Shown here piece by piece: positions 54,998 to 63,465 of a DNA stretch of 64,000 nt; the first letter of the stretch is position 1; the number at the start of each line of letters is the position of its first letter. The translations under genes were made by a program, and so were the position numbers. Below the pieces are notes generated by a model. That model saw nothing but the letters and a program-made list of their open reading frames with translations. It was not told where the DNA came from and ran no database searches. Where the stretch lies: NCBI GenBank assembly GCA_013112555.1, contig JABFGK010000002.1, positions 1,240,001-1,304,000 of the forward strand, given 5' to 3'. This DNA is from Planctomycetota bacterium. Its GTDB lineage: Bacteria; Planctomycetota; Phycisphaerae; Phycisphaerales; UBA5793.

Positions 54998-55746
54998 CCG
55001 GCTGGACGAGGATTCGCGATCTGCCTGCTCCAGCGTCTCGACGCTTCCGTGACTGGTGGGACAGGACGCACGATGATTCATTGACTGAGGGTGTCCCGCG
55101 TCACAGCGATCCTGCTGCACAGGCGATCGGGGTGCCTGACAAGGGAGGCACCGATGAGATTGCCCGTCGCGTGTCGAGATCGGACACACGGGCAGACATA
55201 ACGGCCCTGTTTGTCGAGCGTGCGCAGGCCATCGGTTGCAACGTTCATCGTGTGGGTGGCGGATCGAGTATCACTGATTGTGATGAGGTACTGCAGCGTC
55301 TTCTCAGCAGAATCACGTGTGATACGGCAGTTGTGCAACTTGGTACTGCAGCCGATCAGGACATGATGGAACAGGTTGTTCGGCAAGCGGGCGGCCGTAT
55401 CGTTGACGCGGCTGATGAAGATGCACTGTTTGCAGCCGATGCTGGGATCACGGACGTGGTGCTTGCGATTGCGGAAACCGGGTCCATTGTGATACGCGTC
55501 GGCGACACGGTTGGCCGGAAGGCGTGGCTGGTCCCTCCGGTTCACATTGCGATGGTGCGCGCATCACAGGTCGTCCCGGACCTGATTGACGCGATGGAGC
55601 GCTGTCGGTTCGGCAGTGATTCCAGTGCCACGGTCATCATCACCGGGCCGAGCAAGACGGCTGATATTGAAGGCGTGCTTGTGACCGGCGTTCACGGGCC
55701 GGGCGCGGTGCACATTCTGCTGCTGGACGATCCTGATTCGGACTAA
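54994..55746 (+). CDS. lutC: L-lactate utilisation protein LutC
   Basis: The 250-residue LUD-domain protein ends with the family signature TGPSKTADIEGVLVTGVHGPG. The first 60 residues are variable. The start ATG overlaps the lutB stop. Its TAA overlaps the TAG of the convergent fucosidase gene (4-base overlap of the two coding regions), leaving no room for a terminator. Confidence 0.92.
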   Translation: MTGWTRIRDLPAPASRRFRDWWDRTHDDSLTEGVPRHSDPAAQAIGVPDKGGTDEIARRVSRSDTRADITALFVERAQAIGCNVHRVGGGSSITDCDEVLQRLLSRITCDTAVVQLGTAADQDMMEQVVRQAGGRIVDAADEDALFAADAGITDVVLAIAETGSIVIRVGDTVGRKAWLVPPVHIAMVRASQVVPDLIDAMERCRFGSDSSATVIITGPSKTADIEGVLVTGVHGPGAVHILLLDDPDSD

Positions 55747-57848
55747 TGTGACTTCAGCATGGCCAGTTGCTTCTCGGTAACGGGTTTCGGATCGCTTTCC
55801 CCGACTCGACCCATGTGAAGCGACAACACCGCCCCACCACCTTTGTTGAAGAACTCGACGGCGACCTCGTGCCAGCCGGCTGCGAGCCCGATGACGTCAT
55901 ACTTGACAGCCGGGCCGTGCAGGCCGTCGTTGTTAACAACAATTCGGCCGTCAATGATGAGTCGTGAGCCATCATCTGAGTTGAGCGCAAACTGATAGAC
56001 ATCATCGGCCTCAACGTGAATGAATCCCTCAAAGCGGCGGGCTTCGTATTCAATGGCCGGCCCGGGCGGGAGCGTAATGATCGGCGTTGTGGCCTGCTCT
56101 ACCGGTTCCAATGACTCAAAGTTCGGAAGTGAGTTCCAGTCACCTTTATACACGGAGCACAGCAGCCCGGGGGTCAACTGTTGCGCATCAACCAAGGCTG
56201 CCTGCAGGGCTTGAACCTGCGTAAACTGTCGCCGCGTGACCCCCGTAACCGGCTTGCCCTTGTGGAAGGTCCGCGCCCTGACCATCATTGATTGGTCGAT
56301 GGTGAACGGTCCGTTGTACACGGGAGACTTGCGTGTGGGCTCACTGTCGTCGAGCGTATAGCGGACTTGTAATGAGTCAGAGCCGGCATCAATGCTGACG
56401 GTCAGCGTATCAACAAGGAAGTCGGAGCCGGCCACGATCTTCGGGGCTTGGTAGATTATCGGTTGGCCGTCGATCTCGAGTGCCACGACCGAGCACAGTT
56501 GATTGGGTGTGACATTCGGCCCGTGGATTTCGAGGGTGCCATCTGTCTTTGTCACCGGCAAGTCGGTGTCGGGATCGTTCATCAGCCGTGCACTCTTGAC
56601 GCGGCTGCCGAGCCCTTCCAGTTTGACGATTCCGTTGATCGGCCAGGAGAACACATGGAGATACAGTGTTGTATCGCCTGTCTTCTCATTGTACTTGGCA
56701 GTGCATCGGCCATTGAAGGGCAGTGTTTCAAACGGGCTGGCGGCGGTGCCGTAGATGGCATCGCCGTAGACGTGCATCCACTGGCCGACTTCGCGCAGGC
56801 GGTCGATGGACGGCTGGGGGAACGTGCCGTCTGCTTTCGGGCCGACGTTGAGCAGGAAGTTGCCGTTTTTCGAGGCAATGTCAACGAGTTTGCGAACGAG
56901 GTCTTTCGTGGACTTCCAGTTGTTGTCGTTTTTGTTATATCCCCAGTTGCCGTTCATCGTCATGCAGGTTTCCCAGTCGACGCCGGGTAAGCCGGTCGGC
57001 GGGATGTGCTGCTCGGGGGTCCCGAAGTCGCCGGCTGCTTCGTCAGCGACGATCCCAGAGTGTCCCTGTCGTCCCTTGTCAACACGATCATTGACAATGA
57101 CATCAGGCTGGAGTTGCAGGCACAGGTCATACAGCGGTTGGCCGTACTCATGGGTCCAGGTGTTTTCCCATTCACCATCGAACCACATGACCCCGATCGG
57201 TCCGTAGTTGGTGAGCAGTTCGGAGACCTGGCTGCGGAGATATGTGACATAGCGGTTGAAGTCCGCGCCGTCCGCTGATCGGTCTTCCCAGCCGCGTCGT
57301 GGGATGTAATCCGGGTGGTGCCAATCCATGATCGAGTGATAGAAGCAAAAGGTCATGCCCTGCCGCTCACATGCCTCGGCCAGTTCCTTGAGGATGTCGC
57401 GCTGGAACGGGGTGGCCATCACATCGTAATCGCTGACGGCCGAGTCAAACAGGGCGAACCCGTCGTGGTGCTTTGAGGTGATGACGATGTACTTCATACC
57501 GGCATCTTTGGCCATCCGGACCCATTCATCGGCGTCGAAGTTGACGGGATTGAACTGCGGCACGAACTGTTCATATTGCTCGACGGGAATGTGGGCTGTG
57601 TTCATGATCCACTCGCCATGGTGGGTGTCGTTGCCCCACTCGCCGGCCGGGATCGCATAGAGGCCCCAGTGAATAAACAGGCCGAAGCGGGCGTCGCGCC
57701 ACCAGTCCATGCGGGCATCATCATCGGCGTTGTCAGCCACGGCGGTGCCCTCCTGGGTGGAATCGGATGTCGGGTCGCTGGTGCAGGCCGGAAGGAACAA
57801 GGCGGTTGCCAATGCCATGCCTGTCAGTGTGTTCACGGTAGTCTTCAT
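55743..57848 (-). CDS. GH29 alpha-L-fucosidase lipoprotein with CHB_HEX_C and PA14-like domains
   Basis: The 701-residue protein has a lipobox (FLPAC), then a GH29 catalytic barrel (about 45-390) with RFGLFIHWGLY, SKHHDGFALFDS and the nucleophile motif VMWFDGEW (Asp224). Further on come a chitobiase-like beta-sandwich (about 470-545, YTLDDSEPT) and a PA14-like carbohydrate-binding domain (about 555-690, FALNSDDGSRLIIDGRIV). It should remove alpha-L-fucose at the cell surface. It follows a second GH29 gene by 51 bases on the same strand. Confidence 0.92.
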   Translation of the reverse strand: MKTTVNTLTGMALATALFLPACTSDPTSDSTQEGTAVADNADDDARMDWWRDARFGLFIHWGLYAIPAGEWGNDTHHGEWIMNTAHIPVEQYEQFVPQFNPVNFDADEWVRMAKDAGMKYIVITSKHHDGFALFDSAVSDYDVMATPFQRDILKELAEACERQGMTFCFYHSIMDWHHPDYIPRRGWEDRSADGADFNRYVTYLRSQVSELLTNYGPIGVMWFDGEWENTWTHEYGQPLYDLCLQLQPDVIVNDRVDKGRQGHSGIVADEAAGDFGTPEQHIPPTGLPGVDWETCMTMNGNWGYNKNDNNWKSTKDLVRKLVDIASKNGNFLLNVGPKADGTFPQPSIDRLREVGQWMHVYGDAIYGTAASPFETLPFNGRCTAKYNEKTGDTTLYLHVFSWPINGIVKLEGLGSRVKSARLMNDPDTDLPVTKTDGTLEIHGPNVTPNQLCSVVALEIDGQPIIYQAPKIVAGSDFLVDTLTVSIDAGSDSLQVRYTLDDSEPTRKSPVYNGPFTIDQSMMVRARTFHKGKPVTGVTRRQFTQVQALQAALVDAQQLTPGLLCSVYKGDWNSLPNFESLEPVEQATTPIITLPPGPAIEYEARRFEGFIHVEADDVYQFALNSDDGSRLIIDGRIVVNNDGLHGPAVKYDVIGLAAGWHEVAVEFFNKGGGAVLSLHMGRVGESDPKPVTEKQLAMLKSH

Positions 57849-57899
57849 GGATGACGGCTTTCCAATGATGAGTCAGAGACGTGCCTGGTGTTGTCGTTG

Positions 57900-59711
57900 T
57901 CAGTCTCGAAACAGTTGCACTTCGCAGATGGTCGGTCCTTCGGTCGCTTCGAGGATCAGGAGTCGGACGTAGCGGGCCACAAATGTGTCGACCGTATAGT
58001 TCAAGACGGGGCCGAGTTGGCCGCGATGATCGTATGCGGTCTCCCAATCGCCTTCGGGATCATTCGCGGGTCTGTATTGCAGTTTGAAGTGTCGGATTCG
58101 GTGGCCGTATTCGTCGGCTTCATTGATCAGAATGCGGTTGACGAACTGTGGTCTTCCCAGGTCAATCTCGAGCCAGGCATCGGTCGTACCGAAATCGGTG
58201 GCCCAGCGGGTTTCCGGATCATCATCGACCGCCATGCTCGGTGCATACTGATCCTGGTTCTGGAAGGTATTGGAAGCGGACACGGGTGTGCCGAATGCCA
58301 GTGAGCCGGAGGGTGGGGCGGGTATCACGACTGGTTGGAGATCGAGGGCGTTACCGTCGAGTGTCAGTTCGATCACGGTAGCCAGGTCGTTTCTCAACGA
58401 TGGATGAGCGACGATCACGCGTTCATTGTCATTCGCCGGCTTGTGGATAACCGGAATGACCGAGGATTCGGGCGCCTGCTCACACGAGAGGCAATTGTAC
58501 TCGGTGATGACGGCGTCGTACGGCCAGGGCAGGCGAATCGAACCGCTCACATCCCAGTTAAACCCATAGACGAACACACGATTGTCCTTGCACGTGGACA
58601 CCCCCCATTTACCCGGTTTGAACGGCCCGCCACGGGTCCCGTAGATGCCGTCGCCGTATCTGTCCAGCCAGTTGCCAATCTCGCGCAGGCGCTGGGCGTG
58701 CCCGGGTGCGATCCGGCCGTCGGGCATGGGGCCGACGTTGAGCAACAGGTTCCCATCACCGCCAACGGAGCGGAGTAACGTGCGAACACACTCGTCGGCT
58801 GACTTGAGCGGCTCATCCGGTTTCCAGGCCCACTGTCGGCCGATGGTCATGCACGTTTCCCAGGGGCGTTCACGATTGAACGAGCCGATGCGCTGTTCGG
58901 GCGTGTCATAATCACCCGGTGCCACGGCATCGGCTGCCGTTTCGCCTTCCATGCCCTGCCGGGCCTTGCCGACCCGGTTGTTAATGATCAGGTCCGGTTG
59001 GAGTGACAGGCAGTAGTCATAGAGGTCCTGGCCGAGTTCGGGCGTCCAGGGGTCCTCCCATTCGCCGTCGAACCAGACAAGGCCGAGCGGGCCGTAGTTG
59101 GTTATCAGTTCGCGCAGTTGCCCCTTCATATATTGAACGTACCGCCCCATGTTCGGCGATGGTTTGCGGGTGCTGCCGCCCGGGCTGTCGGTCGGGTAGT
59201 CCGGGTGGTGCCAGTCGCAGATGGAGTAGTACACGCAGAATCGAATATTGCGCTCGCGGCATGCCTCGGCCAGTTCGGCCATCAGATCACGTTGAATGGG
59301 CGTCGATGCAATGTCATAGTCGGTGAGTTGTGAATCCCACAGACAGAAGCCGTCATGGTGTTTGGCTGTCAGCACGATGTACTTCATGCCGGCAGCCTGG
59401 GCCAGGTCGGCCCATTCATCAGCGTTGAAGTTGACCGGATTGAAGTCCCGGTACAGTGCATCGTATTCGTCGCTCGGAACCTGCTTGCCTCGTGACCAGC
59501 CGATCTCCGTGCCGCGCAATGAAACGGGGCCCCAGTGGATGAACATGCCGAAGCGGACATCCTGCCACCAGTCGAGGCGGTGATCTGTGGCCGGTTGCGT
59601 GTCTGCAGGCTGGGCCGGGGCAGAGGATGTGAGTGGTGCAAGGAGGAACAGCAGCAGGAGCATACAGACAGCAGGGAGCGTTCGGCAGGCTGCTGTGGTT
59701 GTGTGGTCCAC
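57900..59711 (-). CDS. GH29 alpha-L-fucosidase with C-terminal F5/8 type C (CBM32-like) domain
   Basis: The 603-residue exported protein has a signal peptide ending near APA-Q and a GH29 barrel (about 45-370) with RFGMFIHWGPV, TAKHHDGFCLWDS and the nucleophile in LVWFDGEW (Asp215). A beta-sandwich and a discoidin-like domain (about 465-600, with ATRWATD replaced by ETRWATDFG and LEIDLGRPQFVNRI) follow. AAGGAG is six bases before GTG 59711; GTG 59714 is an alternative. The different accessory modules in the two fucosidases suggest different targets. Confidence 0.92.
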   Translation of the reverse strand: MDHTTTAACRTLPAVCMLLLLFLLAPLTSSAPAQPADTQPATDHRLDWWQDVRFGMFIHWGPVSLRGTEIGWSRGKQVPSDEYDALYRDFNPVNFNADEWADLAQAAGMKYIVLTAKHHDGFCLWDSQLTDYDIASTPIQRDLMAELAEACRERNIRFCVYYSICDWHHPDYPTDSPGGSTRKPSPNMGRYVQYMKGQLRELITNYGPLGLVWFDGEWEDPWTPELGQDLYDYCLSLQPDLIINNRVGKARQGMEGETAADAVAPGDYDTPEQRIGSFNRERPWETCMTIGRQWAWKPDEPLKSADECVRTLLRSVGGDGNLLLNVGPMPDGRIAPGHAQRLREIGNWLDRYGDGIYGTRGGPFKPGKWGVSTCKDNRVFVYGFNWDVSGSIRLPWPYDAVITEYNCLSCEQAPESSVIPVIHKPANDNERVIVAHPSLRNDLATVIELTLDGNALDLQPVVIPAPPSGSLAFGTPVSASNTFQNQDQYAPSMAVDDDPETRWATDFGTTDAWLEIDLGRPQFVNRILINEADEYGHRIRHFKLQYRPANDPEGDWETAYDHRGQLGPVLNYTVDTFVARYVRLLILEATEGPTICEVQLFRD

Positions 59712-59739
59712 CACCCACTCCTTATTGCTAGCGGGATTG

Positions 59740-60762
59740 TTAATTCTGATCGGGATCGATGGGCTGACTTGAGCGATTCGACACGGTGAGTTGGACCGTG
59801 TACGGCCCGGAGACGATTGATACCGATGCAGGCAGAAACGGAAATGTGACCGGGGCCTGGGTGATCCCGGTTGCCAGATCGGCGGTGCTCAGATCAACGT
59901 AGCCGAAGACCTTGAGTGAGCCGTCCCGGATTCGCGCGATGACGTCGCTCGGGCCCATCAACTGAAGTTCCGGGATGAACTTGTCTACCAGTTCGACGGC
60001 ATAGTCGTCGGTGTCATCGACCAGCAATGCGAGTTTAACAGGGACGTTGTTGCGCGTGATCTGTTCACGTTTCGACTTGATGCTCAGTGTCATGCGGACG
60101 GTCGGTTGGCTGAATCGTGCCAGCGTCGGGTCGGCAATGTCGGGGCAGGTGAGTTTGGCTGTGATCGTGTGCTGCTGCCCGTCGGAGAGTCCCTGAAGAT
60201 CCATCGGGTCCGGCTCGGCAACCACCCGACGGCGCTCGGGTGGCAGGTCCTGCAGGAGGCTGCTGGCAAAACGCACGTCCACGTCAGCCGGCTCCAGTGT
60301 CACGGCCCCGACGATCTCAATCCCGTGCAGATTCCCGGCCCGGACGGCAATCGACTCGGCATCCGACCATCGGTCGATCGAGAGTTGCATGACCGGCGGG
60401 TCAACGGCTCTCATGCTGATCCCGCGTTGGTAGAACGCTCGGTGTTGCATGAGGATATCGGTCAGCAGCAGTTCATGCGTGCCGACGGCGGCAGGAACCC
60501 CGTTCATCCCGACGTCGAGTTCGAGTGTGCCCTGTGCAAGCAGGCGGCGCAGATCGTCGATCCGGGCCTGCGGTCCTTCAACCTTGATTCGAATCTTCCG
60601 AGGCTGTACTGAACGGATGATCACCGGGCTGTCAGGCGGGACCTTGACGGTGACGGTCAGTTCGGTCTCGAACGGCTCACCGAGAATCTCACCCTCGGCG
60701 TACATCCAGATGACCACTGCTGCCACGAGCACGAATGCCAATGTGGAGAGACGCTCAAGCAT
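59740..60762 (-). CDS. cdaR: YbbR/CdaR-like regulator of the diadenylate cyclase
   Basis: The 340-residue protein has an N-terminal transmembrane helix (LSTLAFVLVAAVVIWMYAEGE) followed by extracytoplasmic YbbR-type repeats. In Firmicutes CdaR binds and regulates CdaA. It starts inside the end of dacA (8-base overlap), matching the dacA-ybbR pairing. The repeats are divergent from Firmicutes versions. Confidence 0.85.
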   Translation of the reverse strand: MLERLSTLAFVLVAAVVIWMYAEGEILGEPFETELTVTVKVPPDSPVIIRSVQPRKIRIKVEGPQARIDDLRRLLAQGTLELDVGMNGVPAAVGTHELLLTDILMQHRAFYQRGISMRAVDPPVMQLSIDRWSDAESIAVRAGNLHGIEIVGAVTLEPADVDVRFASSLLQDLPPERRRVVAEPDPMDLQGLSDGQQHTITAKLTCPDIADPTLARFSQPTVRMTLSIKSKREQITRNNVPVKLALLVDDTDDYAVELVDKFIPELQLMGPSDVIARIRDGSLKVFGYVDLSTADLATGITQAPVTFPFLPASVSIVSGPYTVQLTVSNRSSQPIDPDQN

Positions 60763-61747
60763 GATCTGCCGGTGCCTCCTGTTGTGGGGTGCCTGTTGGT
60801 GAGGGGACGGTGACGTGCGGCTCAAGGGTGCTGTCGGGCTCGCGGGCTGCGTGCGGTGCAGGGTCTCCCGGTGCTCGTTTTGCTGTGCCGGTGCCTCCTC
60901 CGTCTGGATCGCTCTTTCTTGCGGGAGCAGCGGTTGAGGAGGCTCGTTGCAGGCCGATCAGGCCGGCTGTCAGGAGTCGTTTCAGGTCCTCTGGTTTCAG
61001 GTCCTGCCGCAGTCTGCCACGTTCGGCTATGGAGATCGTGCCGCGCTCTTCGCTGACAATGACGGCAATGCAGTCTGAGTCCTTGCTGAGGCACAGAGCG
61101 GCTCGATGTCGTGAGCCGAGTTGGTGGTACCCGGCCAATTCTTCAGCGTCATACATTGGGAACTGGACGTTGGCAGCCAGCACCTTGCCGTCACTGATGA
61201 TCACACCCAGGTCGTGCAGGGCACTGTTTGGCCAGAAGATGGACTGCAGCAGTCGTGATGAGACATCAGCGTTGAGTTGGACGCCGCCTTCGACGAGGCC
61301 TCTCAGCCCGACGGATCGCTCGATGGCAATGAGTGCCCCAAACTGGTTCTTACTCAGATACTCACAGGATTCGACGACGGCCTGGATGACGGCCTCGGCA
61401 TTGCTGCGACTGCCGCGGAGCCAACCTGTTTCGCCGAGGCGCATCAGGGCTCGTCTGATTTCGGGCTGAAACAGCACGACGAGGGCGATGGCCATGAAAC
61501 CCAACGCTCGGTCATACAGGAAATTAAGTCGCTGGAAGTGTTCCCCACCCCGCCCGAGCACTCGGACGGCCAGCGTGCCGGCCACGAGCAGCAGGGCCAG
61601 CCCCTTGATGACCCCTGCCCCGCGTGTCCCGCGCAGAAAGCGGGCGATGACGTACACCACGAGGGCGATCAACAACAACTCGATGACGACTTCGACCACC
61701 GAGTAGCCTGCCAGTCGGGCCAGAAGTTGTTGCAGATTCTGTATCAC
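60755..61747 (-). CDS. dacA: Membrane diadenylate cyclase (CdaA/DacA type)
   Basis: This enzyme makes cyclic di-AMP from two ATP. The 330-residue protein has three N-terminal transmembrane helices (about 18-90) and a DAC domain (about 105-255). The RHR motif is kept (GSRHRAA, Arg213-His214-Arg215). The DGA motif, normally LHDGAVII, reads LHDLGVII (Asp179-Leu-Gly). The metal-binding Asp remains. A Pro/Ala-rich C-terminal tail of about 65 residues is extra. It is co-transcribed with cdaR and divergent from rplU. Confidence 0.92.
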   Translation of the reverse strand: MIQNLQQLLARLAGYSVVEVVIELLLIALVVYVIARFLRGTRGAGVIKGLALLLVAGTLAVRVLGRGGEHFQRLNFLYDRALGFMAIALVVLFQPEIRRALMRLGETGWLRGSRSNAEAVIQAVVESCEYLSKNQFGALIAIERSVGLRGLVEGGVQLNADVSSRLLQSIFWPNSALHDLGVIISDGKVLAANVQFPMYDAEELAGYHQLGSRHRAALCLSKDSDCIAVIVSEERGTISIAERGRLRQDLKPEDLKRLLTAGLIGLQRASSTAAPARKSDPDGGGTGTAKRAPGDPAPHAAREPDSTLEPHVTVPSPTGTPQQEAPADHA

Positions 61748-61839
61748 ATTGCCAGTCAGTTTGCAGCGCTACTGCAAAAAAATATTGCCTGATATCTGTT
61801 TGTTGTTATTCTGGCTGATGTTTCACTACAAGAGCAGCC

Positions 61840-61862
61840 TATTGTACCACTGTGGTAGTATA
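61840..61862. promoter_or_regulatory. 23-bp near-perfect palindrome, operator candidate
   Basis: The core TACCAC-T-GTGGTA is perfect, and the arms extend to TATTGTACCAC / GTGGTAGTATA (9 of 11 paired). It is 93 bases upstream of dacA and 113 bases upstream of the rplU -35. The size and symmetry suit a dimeric repressor such as a GntR- or TetR-family protein. Confidence 0.5.
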
Positions 61863-61974
61863 CCGATTATCGGGGTGTTTATCAGGTTTCAAGTGGCTGT
61901 TGCCGATCAATCGCTGTTTTCCTTCCCTTGTGCATGAATTGCGTTGTCAGAGCAAAGCCGGGGAGGGGTGACGC

Positions 61975-62002
61975 TTGGCAATGTCGATTTGCCTGCTACA
62001 CT
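61975..62002 (+). promoter_or_regulatory. Sigma70-type promoter of rplU
   Basis: -35 TTGGCA, 16-base spacer, -10 TACACT. Transcription would begin near 62009, about 107 bases before the rplU start codon, leaving room for a leader structure. Confidence 0.55.
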
Positions 62003-62115
62003 ATGCGGCCCCGGCCACCGGTCCGGGCGGCAATAAACCAGATTCGTCTATCCAGTAAAGAGTCGGGATCGGGTGACCGGTGACGAAGTCGGTACCGTTC
62101 CGAGGAGATGAAACC

Positions 62116-62433
62116 GTGTACGCGATCATTGAAGACAGTGGCAGCCAGATGAAGGTGCAGCAGGGCGATGTGTTTGAGATCGACCTGCGTGATGCCAAGG
62201 CAGATGACGAAATCACTTTTGATCACGTACTGCTGGTCGGGCCGGACGAGGGCGATGCCGTCATCGGCACGCCGTATGTCAACGGTGCAGCCGTGACGGC
62301 CAAGGTGCTTTGTGAGAAGAAGGGTGAGAAACTTCAGATCATCAAGTACAAGCGCCGCAAGGGCTACAAGCGCAAGGTCGGTCATCGTCAGCCGTACCTG
62401 ACGGTTGAAGTGACCGGAATCACACAGTCGTGA
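62116..62433 (+). CDS. rplU: 50S ribosomal protein L21
   Basis: The 105-residue protein matches L21 throughout: YAIIEDSGSQMKVQQGDVFEID, the HVLLVGPDEGDAVIGTPYV segment and KIIKYKRRKGYKRKxGHRQPY near the end. The start is GTG with GAGGAG at 62102-62107. The usual neighbour rpmA (L27) does not follow; the next 276 bases hold no L27 gene. Confidence 0.96.
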   Translation: MYAIIEDSGSQMKVQQGDVFEIDLRDAKADDEITFDHVLLVGPDEGDAVIGTPYVNGAAVTAKVLCEKKGEKLQIIKYKRRKGYKRKVGHRQPYLTVEVTGITQS

Positions 62434-62557
62434 GTTGATTCCAAGGCTCAGCGTGCAAAAGGCGTTTTAGCACTGGGGTACTGCGAGTGTGTTTTCTCGT
62501 CGTGGTGCTCTGTCGTCCAGATCTCTGTGCTGGTATGGCAGTCCGTTGTGCCTCTGT

Positions 62558-62586
62558 TTGGCGAGTTGTCTACATAGTGTTACGTT
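62558..62586 (+). promoter_or_regulatory. Candidate promoter of the DUF488 pair
   Basis: -35 TTGGCG, 17-base spacer, -10 TACGTT, about 120 bases before the first gene of the pair. Confidence 0.35.
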
Positions 62587-62709
62587 TTATTGTTTAGGTA
62601 GCGGCCCAATGGGATCGTTGCGATGTCCCATGTCTCCGGGACGGACGCTTGTCAACAACACGTCCGACTGTCGGCGTGGGATTATCTTGTCTGAAGAGAT
62701 GAGTGCGGC

Positions 62710-63465
62710 ATGAGCGTCAGTGAGACAATTCTGGTTACCGTTCGTACATACCCGACACCCAGCACCCATCACGTTGAAACCGTCTGTGTAGGGGGCATTT
62801 CAAGGAAGGGGCAGTGGCGTCGGCTATATCCGGTACCACTACGGTACTTACGGGCGGAACAGCAGTTCAAGACTTGGGATTTGATCTCTGCTGATATTCG
62901 ACCTGCCAAACGAGACAGCAGGCTCGAAAGCCGCAGAGCGCACCTGCCTACACTTCAGGTCACTGGTCACCTGCGTACCTGGCAGGCCCGAGACCAATGG
63001 GTACGGCCTACCATACATCCCTCGCTGCGTTCGCTGACAGACATACAGCGATCCCTCGGGCCTGTGGCTGTGGACGAGGTCAAGGATCTCATTGCAAATG
63101 AGACTTCTGCCGAGTGGGATGCGAAGCGAGCGAAGGCCTTAAGTAGTAGAATGCTCTTCGACGAATCATTGCCGCTCGAGAAGATGCCCCTTGAATTCAG
63201 ACTCATTTGGTCCGACGAGGCTGGAGATGAACACGACTCATTGGTCATTTCTTGGGAGATGGCTCAGACTTGGCGGCAATACAGGAAGCGGTACGAGAAT
63301 CCCGTTGACCAAATGCGTGCCAAACTGCTCGGTGACATGTTCTCGGCGCGAAACCGGGTAGCACTTTTCATGGGTAATCATTCGAGATTCCGACAGACCT
63401 TCATGGTGTGTGGGTGGTACATTCCACCAAGATCGGAGGTCGATGATGGGTCACTATTTGGATGA
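62710..63465 (+). CDS. Protein of unknown function paired with DUF488
   Basis: The 251-residue soluble protein starts ILVTVRTYPTPSTHHVETVCVGGISRKGQWRRLYPVPLR, suggesting a small beta-rich domain, and has a helical C-terminal half with YENPVDQMRAKLLGDMF. I recall similar proteins next to DUF488 genes but cannot name a family. It overlaps the next gene by 20 bases. Codons look less GC-biased than in neighbours (AGT AGT, TTA, ATA occur), consistent with horizontal acquisition. Confidence 0.7.
   Translation: MSVSETILVTVRTYPTPSTHHVETVCVGGISRKGQWRRLYPVPLRYLRAEQQFKTWDLISADIRPAKRDSRLESRRAHLPTLQVTGHLRTWQARDQWVRPTIHPSLRSLTDIQRSLGPVAVDEVKDLIANETSAEWDAKRAKALSSRMLFDESLPLEKMPLEFRLIWSDEAGDEHDSLVISWEMAQTWRQYRKRYENPVDQMRAKLLGDMFSARNRVALFMGNHSRFRQTFMVCGWYIPPRSEVDDGSLFG

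Larger units (their letters stand above)
61748..62115. other. Divergent intergenic region between dacA and rplU
   Basis: A 368-base region unusually A/T-rich at its left side (AAAAAAATATT). It contains a long palindrome (61840-61862), a good rplU promoter (61975-62002) and an rplU leader of about 105 bases with GAGGAG eight bases before the GTG start. Confidence 0.6.
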
